NCBI RefSeq assembly: GCF_002355415.1
Contig: NZ_AP014936.1
Coordinates: 2,604,001-2,668,000, forward strand
DNA length: 64,000 bases
From: Sulfurifustis variabilis
GTDB lineage: Bacteria > Pseudomonadota > Gammaproteobacteria > Acidiferrobacterales > Sulfurifustaceae
Reading direction: 5' to 3'
Shown: positions 28,328 to 37,257 of the stretch, one piece after another
Layout of the letters: each line of letters begins with the position of its first letter
How positions within the stretch are numbered: position 1 is the first letter of the stretch
Notes under the pieces: generated by a model
Databases searched by the model: none
Told to the model about the DNA's origin: nothing
What the model saw: only the letters and a program-made list of their open reading frames with translations
Program-made: the position numbers and the translations under genes

Positions 28328-29581
28328 ATGACCCCGGAACAGGCGACCAGTTACCTCAACAGTCTGCTCAAGGCCATGCTGGCCAAGAAGGCGTCCGACC
28401 TCTTCATCTCCAACGACTTTCCGCCGTCCATGAAGATCGACGGCAAGATGACGCCGGTGACGCAGCAGCGGCTGAATCCGGTCCAGACCCGCGCCCTCGC
28501 CATGGCCGCGATGAACGAGAAGCAGCGCGCCGAGTTCGAGGTGGAGAAGGAGTGCAACTTCGCCATCAACCCGCAGGGGATCGGCCGCTTCCGCGTCAAC
28601 ATCTTCATCCAGCAGGGCTGCATCGGCATGGTGCTGCGCACCATCACCACCGAGATCCCGAAATTCGACGACCTGCACCTGCCGCCGGTCCTGAAGGACG
28701 TGTCGCTGACCAAGCGGGGGCTCGTGATCCTCGTCGGCGGCACGGGCTCGGGAAAATCCACGACGCTCGCGGCGATGATCGACTACCGCAACGAGAACAG
28801 CTTCGGCCACATCATCACGATCGAGGACCCGGTCGAGTACGTGCACAAGAACAAGAACTGCCTCGTCACCCACCGCGAGGTCGGCACCGACACGAACAAC
28901 TGGTTCGCCGCGCTCAAGAACACGCTGCGCCAGGCCCCGGACGTGATCCTGATCGGCGAGATCCGCGACCGCGACACCATGGAGTACGCCGTCGCCTTCG
29001 CCGAGACCGGCCACCTGTGCATGGCGACGCTGCATGCCAACAGCGCCAACCAGGCGCTCGACCGCATCATCAACTTCTTTCCCGAGGAGCGCCGGGCGCA
29101 GCTGCTCATGGACCTGTCGCTCAACCTCAAGGCCGTGGTGTCGCAGCGCCTCGTGCCGCGCGCCAACGGCAAGGGCCGGCGCGCGGCGATCGAGATCCTG
29201 CTCAACACGCCGATGGTCCAGGACCTGATCTTCAAGGGCGAGGTCCACGCGCTCAAGGAAACGATGTCGAAATCCAAGGAGGCGGGCATGCAGACCTTCG
29301 ACCAGGCGCTGTTCGATCTCTACGAGGCCGGCGAGGTCAGCTACGAGGACGCCATGCGCAACGCGGACTCGGTGAGCGAGTTCAAGCTGGCCGTCAAGCT
29401 GAACAGCAAGCGCCGGGGAGCGGAAGAGGGCCGGCCCAGGATGGAGCTGAGCCTGCAGGGCGACGCCGAGGAGGAGAACGCCGAGGCCTCGTCCGATCAG
29501 CCGGCTGCGTCCGCCGCCGCGAGCCAGCCGGCGTCCGCGCTGCGCGCCATGCCGCCCAAGCCGACGACCGCCGACCGCTAG
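28328..29581 (+). CDS. pilU: Type IV pilus retraction ATPase PilU
   Basis: 417 residues from ATG 28328. PilT/PilU family: N-terminal PAS-like domain (ASDLFISNDFPPSMKIDGKM), Walker A GGTGSGKST (137-145), Asp box ITIEDPVEYVHKN, Walker B APDVILIGEIRDRDTM and the His box ATLHANSANQALDRIINFFP. The C-terminal extension beyond about 360 and the EFEVEKECNFAI block favour PilU over PilT. The tail is Ala/Ser-rich and disordered. No pilT lies in the window. The neighbour at 29599 starts 17 bp later and probably shares the transcript, linking pili and a nucleotide-type regulatory protein. Confidence 0.92.
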   Translation: MTPEQATSYLNSLLKAMLAKKASDLFISNDFPPSMKIDGKMTPVTQQRLNPVQTRALAMAAMNEKQRAEFEVEKECNFAINPQGIGRFRVNIFIQQGCIGMVLRTITTEIPKFDDLHLPPVLKDVSLTKRGLVILVGGTGSGKSTTLAAMIDYRNENSFGHIITIEDPVEYVHKNKNCLVTHREVGTDTNNWFAALKNTLRQAPDVILIGEIRDRDTMEYAVAFAETGHLCMATLHANSANQALDRIINFFPEERRAQLLMDLSLNLKAVVSQRLVPRANGKGRRAAIEILLNTPMVQDLIFKGEVHALKETMSKSKEAGMQTFDQALFDLYEAGEVSYEDAMRNADSVSEFKLAVKLNSKRRGAEEGRPRMELSLQGDAEEENAEASSDQPAASAAASQPASALRAMPPKPTTADR

Positions 29582-29598
29582 AGCCGAGGTGACCGACC

Positions 29599-30783
29599 AT
29601 GCGCAGAACCGGCCTTAGGATCAGACTCCCGTCCCCGGGCGCGAAGGGACGAGGGAAAGGGGCGAAACCGGGAGCAATCGCCGCGGCCCTGATCACCGAC
29701 GCGGATGAATTCCCGGCGATCGAGCTCGCGACCGAGCCCGAGACCGTCGATCTCGCCGAGATCGACCTCGATTTCGCCGGCGACGAGACGCGGCACACCG
29801 ATTCGACGACCGTCCGGGCGGCCGGCGGAATGGCGGCGGCGCCCGCCGGCGCGGCCGACCTCGCCGCGGTCGATCTGTTTCGCGACGTCCGCGCGGCCAG
29901 TCTCGCCGAATTCGCCGCCCAGACCCGCGTCATCGAGGCGGCGCCGGGCAGCGTGCTGCAGGCCGCCGACCAGCTGAGCGACCGGATCTTCTTCGTCATC
30001 GCGGGCGAGCTGCGCATGTACGGCGACTTCAGGGAGAAGCGGCCGCGCGGCATCGTCGACGCCGGGCAGTCGGTCGGATTGCACTGGGCGCTGCTCCAGC
30101 AGCCGACCGAAGTCGCGATCGTCGCCACCGAGTTCGCGCGCGTGCTCGAGGTCCGGCTGCCGCAGCTCGACGAGTTCGCCCGCCGCTCGCACGCCTTCGC
30201 CTGCAACGTCAACGCGCTCTACGCCGCCTACCTGCGCGGCGACAACTGCCTGAACGTCGGCGCCCGCGCGCTCGCGGCGCTGCATCATCGCCGCGGCTAC
30301 ACCGACGAGCTGACGCAACTGCACAACGAGCGCTGGCTGACGGCGATGCTGCCGCGCCTGCTGGGACGCACCCGGTTCGACCGCGCGCCGCTCACGGTCG
30401 CGATGCTGGCGGTCGACCGGCTCGACAAGATCCACCACGAGTTCGGCACCATCGCCGGGGAGCAGATCCTCGCGGCCGTCGGCCAGCTGCTGCTGGACGC
30501 GACGCGCACCACCGACCTGCTCGCCTGCGACGACAACCGGCGCTTCGTCGCCATCCTGCCGAACACGCCCGCCGACGGCGGCCGGATTCTCTGCGAGCGG
30601 CTCCTGGAGGAGGCGCGCGTGCTCCGGATCGGCGCGCCCGACGATCGCCCGCTTCCCGCCCTCACCCTCTCCTGCGGCCTCGTGCAGTTCGACGGCACGA
30701 CGTCCGCCCCCCAGCTGATCGAGCGGTTGAACGCGCTGGTGCAGAGGGCGGCCGAGGACGGCGGCGACCTGCTGCGCGCGTAA
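29599..30783 (+). CDS. cNMP-binding-like protein with degenerate GGDEF domain
   Basis: 394 residues from ATG 29599, 17 bp after pilU. Residues ~90-210 resemble a cyclic-nucleotide-binding beta-roll (VIEAAPGSVLQAADQLSDRI, FFVIAGELRMYGDF). Residues ~235-394 resemble a GGDEF domain: entry YTDELTQLHNERWLTAML, then in place of the GGDEF signature CDDNRRFVAILPNTPADGG. Without the Gly-Gly and acidic residues it should not make c-di-GMP; binding or scaffolding is the likely role. The acidic N-terminal 80 residues look disordered. Pilus control is inferred from position. Confidence 0.72.
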   Translation: MRRTGLRIRLPSPGAKGRGKGAKPGAIAAALITDADEFPAIELATEPETVDLAEIDLDFAGDETRHTDSTTVRAAGGMAAAPAGAADLAAVDLFRDVRAASLAEFAAQTRVIEAAPGSVLQAADQLSDRIFFVIAGELRMYGDFREKRPRGIVDAGQSVGLHWALLQQPTEVAIVATEFARVLEVRLPQLDEFARRSHAFACNVNALYAAYLRGDNCLNVGARALAALHHRRGYTDELTQLHNERWLTAMLPRLLGRTRFDRAPLTVAMLAVDRLDKIHHEFGTIAGEQILAAVGQLLLDATRTTDLLACDDNRRFVAILPNTPADGGRILCERLLEEARVLRIGAPDDRPLPALTLSCGLVQFDGTTSAPQLIERLNALVQRAAEDGGDLLRA

Positions 30784-31009
30784 TTCGCGCGTCCCGACCC
30801 TCCGGGAGCGACGGAACCGCCGTTCCGACCGACCTCGCGCCGCTCCGCCGTTCCGGCGCCGGGGTACTATGCTTGCGGGAGTGAGGATGCGGGTGGCCGT
30901 GGCCGAAGGGGCCGCTTCCCCGTCGCGTCCGGACGCCTCCGGGCGCCGAACGCCCGCCCTCTTCGATTCCGCGCTTCTCCGTGAGAAGCCAGCTACCGGT
31001 GACCACTGC

Positions 31010-32098
31010 ATGACGACGCCATCCGGCAATTCCGCGACCGAATTCGAATTCATGTCCGGCCTGGTCCAGAACGTCTGGGACTTCACCGACATGACCCTCA
31101 AGACACGCTTCGCGCAGGCGCTCGAAAGAGGCGTCGCGCGCTACCCGATCTTCCGCTCGGTACGGATCGCCGCGCGCCGGGACCTGGAAGCGCTGTTCGA
31201 CGATCTCGCGGTGAACCTCGGCTGGCGCGCGACGCGACTGGACACGGGCAACGTCATCCTCGACGCGGAAGGGCTCTTCGTTTCCGCGCGCGGATTCCGC
31301 AAGGCCGACTACGCCTCGTGCCAGTTCGCCATCTGGGCGAAGGACGTGGAATCGGCCGCGCGGGCGCGCGACGCGCTGCTGGCGCGCATCGGCGACGCGA
31401 TCATCACCGAGCCGATGTTCTCCATCGACTGGCACTTCCTCACCGCCAAGAACGAGCTGGAAAACGCCGACATCGAGGAGATGGCCGACGACGTCCTGCA
31501 CGACGCCGCGTACCCGGAGCTCGAAACCAGCCTCCCGGATTTCATCCACCGGTACCTCGCTTCTCCGGAGACGGTCCTGGTGCTCCAGGGTCCGCCCGGC
31601 ACCGGGAAAACCCGCCTGATCCGCGCCATCCTCGCCGAGATCTCGCGCCGCAAGGCGGGCAACGCGCACGTGCTCTACACCGCCGACAAGCGCACGACGG
31701 AGAACGACGAGATCTTCGTGAAGTTCATCACCGGCTGGCACGACGTGTTCGTCGTCGAGGACGCCGACCACCTCCTGCGGCCGCGCGCCGAGGGCAACGA
31801 GAACCTGCACCGCTTCCTGACGATCGCCGACGGCGTCGTCCGGGCGCAGGGCCGCAAGATCATCTTCTCCACCAACCTGCCCAACATCGGCGACCTGGAC
31901 GACGCCCTGATCCGCCCCGGGCGCTGCTTCGCCCGGGTGCACACGCGCGGGCTGGTGGCGGAAGAGGCGCAGCGCCTCCTGGAAAGCCTGAGCGGCGGAA
32001 GCCGCGACCGCGCGGCCGCGGCCTGGAGCCGGTTGCGCGCCTCGGCGGACAGGACGTACTCGCTCGCGGAGATCTACAAGACGCTCGAGGCCCGATGA
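31010..32098 (+). CDS. AAA-family ATPase
   Basis: 362 residues from ATG 31010 (MTTPSGNSATEFEFMSGLVQ). A ~180-residue N-terminal region of unknown type is followed by a AAA module: Walker A QGPPGTGKTRLI (193-204), Walker B DVFVVEDADHLL, sensor 1 KIIFSTNLPN, and an arginine-finger/sensor 2 region in ALIRPGRCFARVHTR. The layout recalls BCS1/RuvB-like single AAA proteins. Probably a remodelling ATPase whose partner is unknown. On the same strand as pilU and the degenerate-GGDEF gene, but 227 bp downstream. Confidence 0.85.
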   Translation: MTTPSGNSATEFEFMSGLVQNVWDFTDMTLKTRFAQALERGVARYPIFRSVRIAARRDLEALFDDLAVNLGWRATRLDTGNVILDAEGLFVSARGFRKADYASCQFAIWAKDVESAARARDALLARIGDAIITEPMFSIDWHFLTAKNELENADIEEMADDVLHDAAYPELETSLPDFIHRYLASPETVLVLQGPPGTGKTRLIRAILAEISRRKAGNAHVLYTADKRTTENDEIFVKFITGWHDVFVVEDADHLLRPRAEGNENLHRFLTIADGVVRAQGRKIIFSTNLPNIGDLDDALIRPGRCFARVHTRGLVAEEAQRLLESLSGGSRDRAAAAWSRLRASADRTYSLAEIYKTLEAR

Positions 32099-32173
32099 CG
32101 CTCCGCGATCACGGGGCGATCGGACGCCGGCGTCGGCCCCGCTGACCGGACCACCCGGGCCCGACGAGCCCCG

Positions 32174-32926
32174 ATGCCGCCCGATCACTACGCGCAGTGC
32201 CCGAAGTGCGGCCACGCGCCGCCGAAGCCCCTCCCGGCGTCCGCCCGCTGCCCGGCGTGCGGAATCTACTTCTTCAAGTGGGAACGCGCGCAGGCCCCGC
32301 GGGCGAACGAGACCGGGCGCACCGGATCGGGGCCCCGCCTGCGCGACTGGGCCCGTTCGCTGCTCGACCCGCTGGATCGCCTGCATCCCGCGTACTTCTA
32401 CGGGCGCTGTCTCGCGTTGCTGCTGCTGGCCGTCTGGAGCTGGCGCCTCTACGGTTACGACTACCGCTACGCCGAGATCAACGGCTCGTTCATGCACAAC
32501 ATCCTGTTGCCGATCCACGAGGCCGGCCACGTCTTCTTCCGCGTCTTCGGGGAGTTCATGAGCGTGCTGGGCGGCAGCCTGTTTCAGCTGCTGTTGCCGT
32601 TCGGTATCGGCGTCGCCTTCGTCGTCCGGAACCGCGACAACGTCGGCGCCGCCATCGCCCTATGGTGGACCGGCGCCAGCCTGCTCGACCTCTCGCCCTA
32701 CATCTACGACGCACTGGTCCCGCGGATGATCCTGCTCGGCGGCCGGACCGGCGAGGACGGCGGGCACGACTGGATCTACCTGCTCGGCGCCTTCGGCGAC
32801 TTGCGCAACGCGCAGCAGTGGGGGTCCGCCGCCCACCTCGCCGGGGGCCTGCTGATCCTGGTCTCGCTCGGCTGGGCGGCGGTCGTGCTGTGGAAACAAC
32901 GGGAGCGGCTGGGCGACGGGGATTGA
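32174..32926 (+). CDS. Zinc-ribbon integral membrane protein with HEAGH motif
   Basis: 250 residues from ATG 32174. The N-terminus has a two-knuckle zinc ribbon (CPKCGHAPP, then CPACGIYFFKWE). After a linker come about four membrane helices (near 76-92, 133-152, 156-176, 218-238). At about residue 115 the sequence LLPIHEAGHVFFRVFGEF carries HExxH, the zinc-protease signature, at the start of a helix as in M50-type intramembrane proteases. A second conserved acidic ligand could be the Asp in SPYIYDALV. Protease activity is therefore possible but unproven. Followed by a strong shared terminator. Confidence 0.75.
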   Translation: MPPDHYAQCPKCGHAPPKPLPASARCPACGIYFFKWERAQAPRANETGRTGSGPRLRDWARSLLDPLDRLHPAYFYGRCLALLLLAVWSWRLYGYDYRYAEINGSFMHNILLPIHEAGHVFFRVFGEFMSVLGGSLFQLLLPFGIGVAFVVRNRDNVGAAIALWWTGASLLDLSPYIYDALVPRMILLGGRTGEDGGHDWIYLLGAFGDLRNAQQWGSAAHLAGGLLILVSLGWAAVVLWKQRERLGDGD

Positions 32927-32960
32927 CCGGCATCGACGACGGCACGGGGGCCCGAACGAA

Positions 32961-32990
32961 AAAGGCCGGCTTCGAGCCGGCCTTTTTCTT
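32961..32990. terminator. Bidirectional rho-independent terminator
   Basis: A perfect 11-bp stem (AAAGGCCGGCT / AGCCGGCCTTT, 32961-32971 and 32975-32985) with a TCG loop. The T-run after it on the + strand and the A-run before it make it work in both directions. It separates the converging zinc-ribbon gene and the lipoprotein gene. Confidence 0.9.
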
Positions 32991-33652
32991 CAGGTGAAGA
33001 GCTTCGCCCAGGCGGGCATCTGCGGCGGCGGGTCGAAGGCCCCCTTCAGCTGACGGAACGACCGCACGAGCCTGGCGTAGTCCGCGTAGTCGCGATCGTA
33101 GTAGTAGAGGACCGGCGCCCGGTAGTTGATGGTGTAGAAGCCGGTCTTGTCGACGAAGCCGTGGGAGACGATGCGGATCCGGAGGCCGTCGTCGTTCTTG
33201 AATTCCATGACCAGCTGAAACGCCTGCTTGCCGTTGATGTGGGCCGGCTTGTTGCTCAGCACCTTGAGGCGCTCGAGCCCCGAGCGCTTGCGCAGCTCCG
33301 AGACATAGAGATCGGCGGCCTCGAGCGGCAGCATCTTGGGGGTGCTCTTCTTCTTGATGGTCGGGAACGCGGTGTCGGGATAGCGCCGCGTCACGGTGAT
33401 GGAATGGATGCCCAGACCGTCCCGCGTCGCCGTCACCGCCTCGAGCAGGATGGTCTGCGGCTTGTCGTCGATCGTCACCCGCTCCCAGGTGTCGGCGGCG
33501 GTGGTGCGGCTCCAGCCCTCCGGCACGTTCATCTCGAAGCTGGTCGACTTCATGACCCGGTTGAGGTCGTCGGTCAGCGTCCAGTAGGGCGTCGGCGCGC
33601 AACCGCCCAGGACGACGACCGCGACCGACAGCAGCAACAGCTTTCTGATCAT
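32990..33652 (-). CDS. Lipoprotein of unknown function
   Basis: 220 residues from ATG 33652 (MIRKLLLLSVAVVVLGGCAP), chosen because it gives a compact lipoprotein signal with lipobox LGGC. A GTG at 33676 overlapping the previous stop is an alternative start. The mature part (TLTDDLNRVMKSTSFEMNVP, later GFYTINYRAPVLYYYDRDYA) is a soluble domain resembling small periplasmic lipoproteins of uncertain role. It follows the M48 protease lipoprotein by about 20 bp in one operon, suggesting a shared envelope role. Confidence 0.78.
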   Translation of the reverse strand: MIRKLLLLSVAVVVLGGCAPTPYWTLTDDLNRVMKSTSFEMNVPEGWSRTTAADTWERVTIDDKPQTILLEAVTATRDGLGIHSITVTRRYPDTAFPTIKKKSTPKMLPLEAADLYVSELRKRSGLERLKVLSNKPAHINGKQAFQLVMEFKNDDGLRIRIVSHGFVDKTGFYTINYRAPVLYYYDRDYADYARLVRSFRQLKGAFDPPPQMPAWAKLFT

Positions 33653-33672
33653 CTTGCCCCGACTCCCTGTTG

Positions 33673-34785
33673 TCACAATGAGCTCATGTACTGCTGCACG
33701 TAGGCCCGGTCACGCGCGTCTTTCGAGGCCAGGCTGAGATACTTGCCGAAATAGCGCCGGGCCTGGCCCTTGTTGCCCGTCTTCATGTAGTGCATGCCCA
33801 GGCTCTTGTAGGTGGGCGCGAAACGGGGCGACAGCTTTTCCGCCTTCTGCCAGGCCTGGAGCGCCCGGGCGGTGTCGCCCTTCTCGTCCCGGCGGCTGTA
33901 GGCCTCGCCGAGATAGTAATAGCCGGAGGCCGGGTAGTAACGGCGCAGCCCGGGATCTTCCATGACCAGGATGACGCTCTTGTAGCGGTCCTGACCGACG
34001 TCCTTGCGCAGGGCGTCGAGACGGATCGCCTGCATGACGCGGTTGTAGTCCTCCGCCCCGACGCGGCCGCCCTTCTTCCGCCGGGCGGACAGCTCCTTGA
34101 ACGTCTCGATGCGCTCGACGAGCTGCGGATGGGACGAGAAGAAATACGGCTCCTCGATTCCCAGCGCCTTCACCTCGCTCGCGAGGTGCTCGAACACCTT
34201 GTGCGCTTCGTGCGGGTCGTAGCCGGCCTTGGTCAGCCGCTCGTAGCCCTTCATGTCGGCCTCCCGCTCCAGGTCGCGCGAGAACCCGCTGATGGACGAC
34301 ACGGCCGCGAGGCTCGCGAAGGGAATCCCCGAGACCGCGAAAGCGGAGAGGTTCTTGGCCGACACGCGCTGCCGGAAGCTGTGCTTCTCGATGAAATGGG
34401 CGGCCTCGTGAGCCAGCACGGCCGCCAGCTGCGCCTCGTTCTCCATCCGCGCGAGCAGGCCGATGTTGAAGTAGATGCTGCCGTTGGGCAGCGCGAAGGC
34501 GTTGAGCTGCGTGGAGTCGTAGAGGTGGACCTGGATCTTGCCCTTGAACTCCGGATAAAGACGGTCCATCACGCCCTGCAGGTAGGCGGTCGCGCGCCGG
34601 TCCTCGTAGATCTGGCCGCTGCGCTCGATGGTCGAGTCGACTCCGCTCGCCTCGTGCCACAGCCGGCGCTCCTTCTCGTGCAGGTTGGCCGTGTCGCCGG
34701 CGTTGGTGAACGACGTCACGCCGCCCGTCGTTGCGCAGCCGCTGGCAAGAAGCGACACGAGCACGAGTGCAATGGTCCTGTTCAT
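33673..34785 (-). CDS. M48-family metalloprotease lipoprotein
   Basis: 370 residues from ATG 34785. The lipobox LLASGC puts the acylated Cys at 17. The M48 domain has HEAAH at 126-130 (VLAHEAAHFIEKHSFR) and the third zinc ligand Glu in LEREADMKGY (~177). The C-terminal ~100 residues contain TPR-like repeats (ASGYYYLGEAYSRRDEKGDT, PTYKSLGMHYMKTGNKGQA). Resembles BepA/YfgC-type periplasmic proteases that assist outer-membrane assembly, though shorter. Operon with the lipoprotein downstream and perhaps with the exported protein at 34865 upstream. Confidence 0.9.
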   Translation of the reverse strand: MNRTIALVLVSLLASGCATTGGVTSFTNAGDTANLHEKERRLWHEASGVDSTIERSGQIYEDRRATAYLQGVMDRLYPEFKGKIQVHLYDSTQLNAFALPNGSIYFNIGLLARMENEAQLAAVLAHEAAHFIEKHSFRQRVSAKNLSAFAVSGIPFASLAAVSSISGFSRDLEREADMKGYERLTKAGYDPHEAHKVFEHLASEVKALGIEEPYFFSSHPQLVERIETFKELSARRKKGGRVGAEDYNRVMQAIRLDALRKDVGQDRYKSVILVMEDPGLRRYYPASGYYYLGEAYSRRDEKGDTARALQAWQKAEKLSPRFAPTYKSLGMHYMKTGNKGQARRYFGKYLSLASKDARDRAYVQQYMSSL

Positions 34786-34864
34786 CGCCGTATCCTCGAC
34801 AGATTCCGCTTGGAGGTTCTTTTTCTCTCTCCCCTCGCCGGAGCGGAAGGGGAGCCGGTCCGCC

Positions 34865-35647
34865 CTACCGGACGTACGCCGCCCGGTACTTCTCGATTCC
34901 CGGGTACCACTCGAAGATTTCATTGACCATCTTGGCGGCGTCGCCCGGGTCGCGCAGGTTGGTGCTGCCCTCGCGGTATTCGCTGTTCATCCACAGCAGA
35001 TCGCCCGTCCGGAGGTCGACCATGCCGATATGGATGAACGAATGGCCCAGCTGCGGCGCCGGGCCGGTGAACATATTGAGGATCGGGATGTGGCCGGCGA
35101 CGGCCCGCGCCTTGCGCCCGGCCGTGGACGTGTGATCGCGACCGTAGACCATGATCGCGGCGTCCGCGCCGGTCTGGGCGGCGATCGCCCGCAGGCCCGG
35201 GCCGATGCCGTAGTCGAAGCGCCTGATCTTGTGTTCCCAGCCGATCTTCGATGCGGTGTTGACCACCAGTTTGTACAGCGCCATATGCTCGTCGAGATTG
35301 TCGGCGCTGGCGCCCGAGAACCGCGGCGCCGCGATCTCCGTCAGGCCGGGCTGCTTGCGTATCGCCGCCGAAAGCGCCCTGAAGACGCTCTGGCTCGCCT
35401 CCTTGCTCCAGTCCGGCACCTCTTCCTCGACGCCGCCGGCGCTGACCTCCACCACCTCGACGGCCACGGGCAGGACCACCACTTTCCGGGGCAGCGCGGG
35501 CTTGCCCGACAGCCACTTGTAGTGGACCCAATGAGGCGTCTCGGCCGCCTGCCCCGCGATCGGCGGGACGGCAAGGAGCAGCATGGTGGCGAGCAAAAAC
35601 AGCGGTTTGCGAGCGAGCACGTCCTGTCTCTCCCTTGATGGTCGCAT
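34865..35647 (-). CDS. Exported hypothetical protein
   Basis: Up to 260 residues from ATG 35647; a basic N-terminus followed by the signal peptide LFLLATMLLLAVPPIAGQA with cleavage after AGQA. The mature domain (KVVVLPVAVEVVEVSAGGVE; DAAIMVYGRDHTSTAGRKAR; SFIHIGMVDLRTGDLLWMNS) reads like the LpoB/CsgG-style lipoprotein-associated fold that binds partners in the periplasm, without a lipobox here. The assignment to that fold is tentative. It lies 79 bp upstream of the M48 lipoprotein gene. Confidence 0.7.
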   Translation of the reverse strand: MRPSRERQDVLARKPLFLLATMLLLAVPPIAGQAAETPHWVHYKWLSGKPALPRKVVVLPVAVEVVEVSAGGVEEEVPDWSKEASQSVFRALSAAIRKQPGLTEIAAPRFSGASADNLDEHMALYKLVVNTASKIGWEHKIRRFDYGIGPGLRAIAAQTGADAAIMVYGRDHTSTAGRKARAVAGHIPILNMFTGPAPQLGHSFIHIGMVDLRTGDLLWMNSEYREGSTNLRDPGDAAKMVNEIFEWYPGIEKYRAAYVR

Positions 35648-35889
35648 TCTGGTTAGCCCTTAAAAAATAGTACGCGTCGGGTCCCGGTCAAGGACGAACG
35701 GCCCCGGTCGCGCCTGGGCGCGGAGAATTCGACGGGAAGCGTCGCGTGCGGCGATCGGCGCCCGACATGCCGCGATCGATGTCGATGCGCTGCGCGATCG
35801 CGCGATTGACGACGGTCAACACACCGCGGTTTTGCTCCCCCGGGTCGCGGGAACTATGCTCCGTTGAGCGGGAAATACACGGAGGTCCT

Positions 35890-37257
35890 TTGAGCAACAG
35901 AACGTTTCTTGCCCGGCTGCGCAAGGAACTGCCGGCCTGGGTGGAACAGGGCTGGATCGCGCCCGGCGGTGACCGCGCGATCCTCGACGACGTCGGCGCG
36001 CGGGGCGGCGGAGCGCCCTACCTCACCTACGCCTTCTCGCTCCTCGGGGTCCTGCTGCTCGGCTCCGGCATCGTCACGTACTTCGCCGCCAACTGGGGCG
36101 GCATCCCGAAGCTCGTCAAGCTGATCGTCCTCTTCGGCTCCATGTGGCTCGCCTACGGCGCGGCCTGGCAGGCGCTGCGCAGCGAGCACGCGCCGCTCCT
36201 CGGGCAGGCGCTGCTGCTCCTCGGCGTGCTCCTCTACGGCGCGAACATCATGCTGATCGCGCAGATCTATCACATCGATTCGCACTTCCCGAACGGGGTG
36301 CTGATGTGGTCGGTCGGCGCACTGGTCGCCGCGTACCTCGCGCGCTCGCAACCGGCGCTCGTCGCCGCCATCGTGCTCGCGTGGCTCTGGACCACGCTCG
36401 AGCACAACCACTTCTGGACGCGCCGCGACGTGCACTGGCCGTTCCTGTTTCTCTGGGCCGCCTTCCTGCCGCTCATCTACCGGCACACGTTCCGCGCCGC
36501 GCTGCACGTGGCCCTGATCGCCCTGCTCGTCTGGAGCGTGTACGTCTTCGCCTTCGGCGATCTACACGCGGGCAGCCGGCTCTACCTCGTGCAGTTCTAT
36601 TTCCTCGCCTGGCTCGCGCTGTTCCTGCTCGGCATGGTGTTCGCCACCTCCGATCGGCTCGCCGCGTTCGCCCGCCCGGTCCAGCGCTACGGCATCTTCG
36701 CCGCGCTCGTCAGCGCCTACATGCTCACCTGGCCGCATCTGCACACCGGCCGCTGGTCGCAGTGGAGCGAGCCCGCGACGCGCAGCGTCGGCGACGGCCG
36801 CTGGATCGCGCTGGTCCTCGCCGGTCTCGGCGCCGTGGTCGCGCTCGGTCTGTGGCACCGCGCCCGCACGTCCGGCAGCGAGCGCCCGGCGTTTCTCGAG
36901 TGGGGCCAGGTGCTGATCGGCGCCCTCGTGCTGTTGCTGCTCGCGAATCTCTTCCTGCGCCCGGCGACCGGCGGCACCGTGGCGATCGGCTTCAACCTGC
37001 TCTTCTTCGCCGGCATGGTCTGGCTCATCTACGCCGGCATGCACGGCGACGACCGCTTCCTCGTGAACCTCGCCTTCGTGTTCTTCGGCGCCGCCCTGAT
37101 CACGCGCTACTTCGACACCTTCTGGACGCTGCTCGACCGCTCGTTCTTCTTCATGGCCGGCGGCCTCGCGCTCATCGCCGGCGGGTATTTCCTGGAACGC
37201 AAGCGCCGGCAGATCACGGGCGAGATCCTGTCCCGCCGCGCAGGAGGCGTGTCGTGA
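35890..37257 (+). CDS. DUF2157 multi-pass membrane protein
   Basis: 455 residues. TTG start at 35890 with GGAGG five bases upstream; no ATG/GTG fits. An N-terminal DUF2157 domain (RTFLARLRKELPAWVEQGWI, then FSLLGVLLLGSGIVTYFAAN) is followed by about 12 membrane helices and a basic C-terminus. Its stop overlaps the GTG start of the next gene (GTGA). The DUF2157 + GDYXXLXY gene pair is a recurring arrangement; the function is not known to me. Most likely an inner-membrane protein complex. Confidence 0.85.
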   Translation: MSNRTFLARLRKELPAWVEQGWIAPGGDRAILDDVGARGGGAPYLTYAFSLLGVLLLGSGIVTYFAANWGGIPKLVKLIVLFGSMWLAYGAAWQALRSEHAPLLGQALLLLGVLLYGANIMLIAQIYHIDSHFPNGVLMWSVGALVAAYLARSQPALVAAIVLAWLWTTLEHNHFWTRRDVHWPFLFLWAAFLPLIYRHTFRAALHVALIALLVWSVYVFAFGDLHAGSRLYLVQFYFLAWLALFLLGMVFATSDRLAAFARPVQRYGIFAALVSAYMLTWPHLHTGRWSQWSEPATRSVGDGRWIALVLAGLGAVVALGLWHRARTSGSERPAFLEWGQVLIGALVLLLLANLFLRPATGGTVAIGFNLLFFAGMVWLIYAGMHGDDRFLVNLAFVFFGAALITRYFDTFWTLLDRSFFFMAGGLALIAGGYFLERKRRQITGEILSRRAGGVS

